Origin: Phlegmacium glaucopus
Lineage: Eukaryota > Basidiomycota > Agaricomycetes > Agaricales > Cortinariaceae
Reading direction: 5' to 3'
NCBI GenBank assembly: GCA_015039465.1
Contig: MU130012.1
Span: 1-36,491, forward strand
Length of the DNA stretch: 36,491 nt
Shown here: one piece after another, positions 31,546 through 36,491 of the stretch
Layout of the letters: each line of letters begins with the position of its first letter
How positions within the stretch are numbered: position 1 is the first letter of the stretch
The notes under the pieces: model-generated
Seen by the model: the letters and a program-made list of their open reading frames with translations, nothing else
The model's database searches: none
Told to the model about the DNA's origin: nothing
Program-made: the position numbers and the translations under genes

Positions 31546-33744
31546 GAAGAGCGTATTTATATATTCTGCCCATCCACCCAACACTCAGTCAACAAATCAC
31601 AGCCCTGAGACAACACAAAATAGTCCATTTTATCACAAACACATTCTCTTTTATTTTCTACTCTTGAAAAAAGTTGAGAAGCCATTTTTATCAATCCTAC
31701 CCTATCTAAATAATATTAGTAAAACATCTAAATAACTCAAATCAATTTATTTTATCCCTTTTTCACTTAATTTACACTTAAAATACTTTCATTTTCTGAA
31801 CTTGAACACATCTAGAACCATTATAAATCATAAGAACCTTTCTCTTTTCTCTTTAGTTCTTACTTTTACTCCAATTATACTTAGTAATAGTAGACCCATC
31901 TGAGCATCTGAGACCATTCCCATCCACTCATCTACCATCACACTCTGAAGAAGAGAGAGTCATCAACATGAGCATCTTGACCCATCATGAATTTATTCTT
32001 ATCAATGTTGTCATATCATATTGAGGTGTGTTGGAGACAGGTGAACAATTGTCAGATATCCTGACACAACCCCAATCATACATTGCCATATAGACAAAGG
32101 GATTGCTGTTGTTGTGTACATCCTCAGTTACCAATCATAAATTCTTTTCTACCATTGCACATCCTGTCACTCAAGTAATTAACATCCCTACACTCACCAC
32201 ATAAATATTAATCACACCATTCCCTCTTTCACTCAATTTTTGTTAAAGTACTGATATTTTCATTTCCTATAAATTCCCCTCATGAATGGTCTACATACAA
32301 ATCATCAACACATCCAGAACATCTTCCATAATATCCCTCAAGCTTTCTTTTCTCTTCCTATTTTATTTCTACTTCCACCTAACCTTTTCAGAAATAATTA
32401 GTTCTTACTTTTTACTTACTCTGGTCATACTCTGTATCCATCATTGAATGTATCTATTATACATCAAACTTGAACCTCATTTATATTTTCTCATCTCAAT
32501 TTCAAAATTGTAGCTGGTATAATAGTAGCTCCACACATCCTAAATCATATCAATTTTTCATTTTCAAAATTCTCATGGTACAGTATTCCAACACAAAACA
32601 CAGAACCCTCATCTTACCACCTACCTGCCCCACTCATTTATACCCATCTAACCATATTCCCATCTCTATCCACCTCTCTGTCTTCATTTATATTCCCACT
32701 CGCATTGTTGTCTTTACCATCCTCCCATTCACTCAATTCATGTTCCAATGTTCTTTTTTATTCTCAATTTATCTCCACTCACTTATATGTCACATGAACA
32801 CACACAGAACATCTTCCATAAGATCCCTTAAGCTTTTTTTTTTCTTCCTATTTTATTTCCACTTCCACCCTCCCTTTTCAGAAATAATTAGTTCTTATTT
32901 TTCACTCACTCTGGCCATACCCTGTATCCATCATTGAATATATCCATTATACATTGAAGTAAATCATATCAAATATTTAATCCATCACACCTAACTTAAT
33001 TCAATTTATCTCAAATTTTCATTTTTATCTTACCACCACCCCCACTCATCTATACCCATCTAACCATATTCCCTCCCATCTCCATCCACCTCTCTGTCTT
33101 CATTTATCTTCCCACTCATATTTTTTTTGTAACCATCCTCCCATTCACTCAAATAAAATCTCTATTCATGTTCCAATTTTGTTTTTTATTCTCAATTTAT
33201 CTGACATTCCCACTCACCTATCTCTCACATTAAGTGTGTATATTATTTTCATATCTTCTCATCCCATGTTCCTATCAACTGTGTAGATAATAAATAGCTA
33301 TACCAAGGAACACCCCACACAAATACCAAACAAAAATTAAAATTAAAAAATACACCCTAAAGAGGAGGATTGAAAAAAAGAATTGCAGCAGATCCCAAAA
33401 GACAGGTTATAGCTGTTCAATTAGCACACAGAAAAAGACAATATATATCATAGCTAATATTAGCAGATGGGAATGTTCAAAAAAGCGAAGTTAATACAAC
33501 ATTAGCACCCTACAAAAGAACCCAAAAAAGCGAAATTTAGATGGAAGTTACTGGGATGTCACAATGTGTCACAATTTGTGATGTTTGTGACACTGGGCTA
33601 ACAGTATAATGGGAGAATGGGTGGGAGCAGCTGACCAATTATCAAAATGCTTACAGATAAATCTGATCACTTATCTAAGGCTTACCAACCCATCATCCCA
33701 CCCCCCCATCTTCCCAGGTGGACGTCCCATTCTTTATAGACAAG

Positions 33745-33855
33745 CCATGAACCCATGCCTTCGGCACAGCGCCACTCCACTTTGCCGGCCTACAGCACGG
33801 ATTCAGGGCTTGCTAGGGGCTCCGCTCCCTGAACCCCTGGCTGCATCACAACAGT
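33745..33855. repeat. GC-rich hairpin block, copy 2 of 3
   Basis: This is the same block with several C-to-T and G-to-A changes that weaken the hairpin (GGGGCTCCGCTCCCTG). A shared flank CATTCTTTATAGACAAGCCATG precedes both this copy and copy 3 but not copy 1. Confidence 0.7.
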
Positions 33856-34060
33856 AGACACTGTTTCTTATCCCAATAATGGACACTGTCTCTTATCCCA
33901 ATAATGGACACTCTCTTATTCTAATAGTAGACACTGTCTCTTATCAAAACAGTGGACACCATCTCTTATCTCAATAGTGGACACAGTAACTTATCCCAAT
34001 TTTTTTTATCTCAGTAGTAGACCCTGTCTGATATCCCAAGAGTAGACTCACCCAAGCATC
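33847..34060. repeat. minisatellite after hairpin block 2
   Basis: About six to eight imperfect copies of a unit of roughly 25 bp resembling TCTTATCCCAATAATGGACA. Confidence 0.75.
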
Positions 34061-36084
34061 TGAGAATATTTCTATCACCCATCCACTCTCTCAAAAACTC
34101 TCTAAGGCTTTTTTATAAATCCTACCCTATCATCATCATATTAAAACATCTAAATAACTCAAATCAATTTATTTTATCTCTTTTTCACTCAATTTACACT
34201 TAAAATACTTCAATTTTCTGAACTTACATCCAGAACCATCATAAATCATAAGAACCTTTCTCTTTTCTCTTCCCAATTTATTTCTGCTTCAATAATAGTT
34301 AGTGAAAACTTTTACTCAAATACACCCCAATTATACTTAGTAATAGTAGACCCATCTGAGCATCTCAGACTATGAACATCCACTCATCCACCCATCATCA
34401 AATATAGCCAATAATCATCTTGACCCATCATAAATTTATGTTGTAATATCATATTCTGTCCTGAGGTGTGTAGGTGAACAATTGTGAGATACCCTGACAC
34501 AACACCTATCATACACTGCCTGCCATACAGGAGTTTCAGAGGAAGGCATTGCTGTTGTTGTGTAAATCCTTCTTTCCTGTCACTCAATTAATCAACATCC
34601 TACACTCACCACATAAATACTAATCATGTAACTGATATTTTTTTATTTTCTACAAATTCCCCTCATCTGAATGGTCTATATCCAAATCATGAACACACAC
34701 AGAACATCATTCCTTGAGCTTTGTTTTCTCTTCCAATTCTATTTCCACCTCCACCCTACCTTTTCAGAAATAATTAGTTCTCACTTTTACTCAAATACCC
34801 TGTATGGTATCATTGAATGTATCTTTTAAACATTGAACTTGAACCTCATTTACATTTTTCTCAATTTATAAATTGTATCAAATATTTAATCCATCACACT
34901 CAACTTAATTTAATTCAATTCAATTTATCTCAATTTTTCATTTTCAAAATTCTTGTAGTACAGTATTCCAATACAAAACAGAGAAGCCTCATTTCTGCCC
35001 CACTCATTTATACCCATCTAACCATATTCTCATCTCTATCCACCTCTCTGTCTTCATTTATATTCCCACTCACATTGTTGTCTTTACCATCCTCCCATTC
35101 ACTCAATTCATGTTCCAATGTTCTTTTTTATTCTCAATTTATCTCCACTCACTTATATGTCACATGAACACACACAGAACATCTTCCATAAGATCCCTTA
35201 TGCTTTGTTTTTTCTTCCTATTTTATTTCCACTTCCACCCTACCTTTTCAGAAATATTATTTTTCACTCACTCTGGCCATACCCTGTATCCATCACACCT
35301 AACTTAATTCAAATTTTCCATGGTACAGCCACCCCACTCATCTATACCTATCTAACCATATTCCCTCCCATCTCCATCCACCTCTGTCTTGATTTATTTA
35401 TCTTCCCACTCACATTGTTATTGTAACCATCCTCCCATTCACTCAAATTGAAACACAGAAACAGACAGAATCTCAAAATAACTCTATTCATCTTCCAATC
35501 TTATGTTCCCACTCACTCATAATTTCTATATCTTCTCATCTCATGTTCCTATTTCTTTATCTTTAAATAAATGGCTACAGCAGCTTACCACATAAATACC
35601 AAACAAAAATTAAAATTAAAAATATACACCCTAAAAAGGAGGATTGAAAAAAAGCATCACAACAGATCCAAGCTGTCCAAAATTAACACACAAAAAGAGA
35701 CAATATATATCACAGCCAACTAAATAGTAAGTATATTAGATGGTAATGTTAAATACAACATTAGCACCCTACAAAAGAACCCAAAAAAGCGAAATTTGAA
35801 GGCAGGTTACTGTGATGTCACGATTTGTGACGCTCGTGACACTGGGCTAACAGTATAATGGGACAACGGTGTGGGAGCAGCTGACCAATATAAAATTATT
35901 ACAAATGCTTACAAATGCTTATATAATGCTTAGAAATGCTTAGACATAAATCCGACATCAATAATACCTTCAACGCCGTTGTCGCATATGTTATAGGAAA
36001 AATGTGATGATCAATCAATGATACCTCCGCTATCAGTGATACCCCCGACATTCCCAGGCGGATGTCGCATTCTTTATAGACAAG

Positions 36085-36195
36085 CCATGAACCCATGCCT
36101 TCAGCACGGCGCCGCTCTGCTTTGCCAACCTCCAGCACAGATTCAGGGCTTGCCGGGGGCTCCACCCCCTGGACCCCTGGCTGCATCACAACAGT
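36085..36195. repeat. GC-rich hairpin block, copy 3 of 3
   Basis: This copy lies 66 bp past the helicase stop codon, on its 3' side, so it is the natural candidate for the Helitron 3' terminal hairpin. I cannot fix the terminal CTRR and insertion site by eye. Confidence 0.6.
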
Positions 36196-36260
36196 GCACT
36201 CAGTCTTATATCCTAACAGTGAACACTCTTATTGAAAAATAGAATCAACAAATCTTATCA

Positions 36261-36491
36261 TTACAATTGCAATCCAGTAAGTATTTCTTTGTATACTACA
36301 TTCGCTGTTCTTCCTCCTGACTCTTCTTTTAGTAGTACCTTCAATCGGTTTCCTGATGTACATCTAGATAGTCCCACATACAATTGCCCGTGTGAAAAAA
36401 CTGGAGACCGTAAATCTAATCCTACATGCTTCAATGACTGCCCTTGACTCTTGTTCACTGTCATAGCAAAAGCAAGTCGAATTGGAAATTG
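36261..36491 (-). CDS. Helitron Rep-helicase, C-terminal end (partial)
   Basis: The open frame enters from the right edge of the window and stops at TAA 36261-36263. It shows [19 protein letters not shown], a late Pif1-type helicase motif, then [10 protein letters not shown], the motif with the arginine finger, and the usual Helitron C-terminal tail NVVYKEIL. This is the end of the Pif1-like helicase domain of a rolling-circle (Helitron) transposase. The Rep nuclease part would lie beyond the window. The visible 76 residues are intact. The protein would replicate and move the element through a single-stranded circle. Its 3' side faces the hairpin block at 36085. Confidence 0.88.
   Translation of the reverse strand, partial: QFPIRLAFAMTVNKSQGQSLKHVGLDLRSPVFSHGQLYVGLSRCTSGNRLKVLLKEESGGRTANVVYKEILTGLQL

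Larger units (their letters stand above)
31065..36230. repeat. long direct repeats, probably Helitron-derived
   Basis: Two units of about 2.3-2.6 kb run from one GC-rich block to the next, with blocks at 31195-31315, 33745-33855 and 36085-36195. Each unit starts with a 25-bp minisatellite. An AT- and pyrimidine-rich stretch follows (shared text such as the CATCTAAATAACTCAAATC region near 31727 and 34149). It ends with a shared segment containing TGTCAC inverted repeats (33553-33595 and 35816-35842). The open frames inside are low-complexity and I do not call genes. Confidence 0.75.

Noticed and set aside
32470..35426. Phe/Ser/His-rich frames of 100-155 residues
   Set aside because: They are low-complexity products of pyrimidine-rich repeats, without introns or motifs, and recur only because the DNA repeats.
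31196..36242. Short frames containing LAGGSAPWTPG or LPGAPPPGPLAASQQ
   Set aside because: They are translations of the GC-rich hairpin block, which is a non-coding repeat.
1..36491. TET/JBP dioxygenase gene, which can accompany KDZ and Plavaka transposons in fungi
   Set aside because: I looked for an HxD...H dioxygenase core beside both elements and found none in this window.

Overview
The window looks like nuclear DNA of a mushroom-forming basidiomycete (Agaricomycetes). Genes are cut by many introns of about 50-65 bp with short fungal donors and acceptors. The transposon families (Plavaka, CxC5/CxC6 'KDZ-associated' proteins, Helitron, hAT-like non-autonomous elements) are typical of that group, and the only ordinary host genes are a tandem family of microsomal cytochrome P450s. 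I cannot name the species.

Layout. (1) 1-7549: a decaying Plavaka (CACTA-like) transposon region. A 7-exon gene on the minus strand (376-2749, DUF6532-like) and the Plavaka transposase on the plus strand (2867-7549, C2H2 finger at the N terminus) are divergent and share a 117-bp promoter. Each carries one in-frame TGA, and the transposase is also split by a 1,266-bp hAT-like element (5935-7200) with 16-bp inverted ends and an 8-bp target duplication. (2) 7619-7852: an orphan C-terminal exon. (3) 7969-21556: four intact P450 genes in tandem on the minus strand, each about 2.24 kb. They share one 14-exon structure and encode about 510 residues with all hallmark P450 motifs. The spacers hold a small unrecognised gene, a 1-kb non-autonomous element rich in GGTACGG, and duplicated promoter DNA. 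(4) 22325-23470: a fragment related to the first hAT-like element and a decayed, exon-like stretch. (5) 23471-31064: a 7.6-kb transposon flanked by a 9-bp direct repeat and ending in the 15-bp inverted repeat CTTTACAGTGCCCCA. Its subterminal ends are packed with GGATTCCACT-like motifs. It carries a tRNA-like sequence, an unrecognised accessory gene with a tandemly multiplied exon, and a CxC5/CxC6 gene with a candidate D-D-E core. A second hAT-like element (29634-30977, perfect 8-bp duplication) has jumped into its right end. (6) 31065-36491: long AT- and pyrimidine-rich direct repeats, each closed by the same GC-rich hairpin block, leading into the C terminus of a Helitron helicase on the minus strand at the window edge.

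How it fits together. The P450 cluster is the only clearly functional host locus. It probably grew by unequal exchange of a 3.6-4.0-kb unit, and the copies differ in the oxygen-activating I-helix. Everything around it is transposon territory. All five nonsense codons I found in transposon genes are TGA, and the CxC gene has almost no CG dinucleotides (6 in 2.35 kb), which suggests decay by cytosine methylation. The least familiar parts are the complete-looking CxC5/CxC6 element with its accessory gene, and the set of TAG-ended elements whose subterminal arrays differ as GGTTC, GGTAC and GGTCC.
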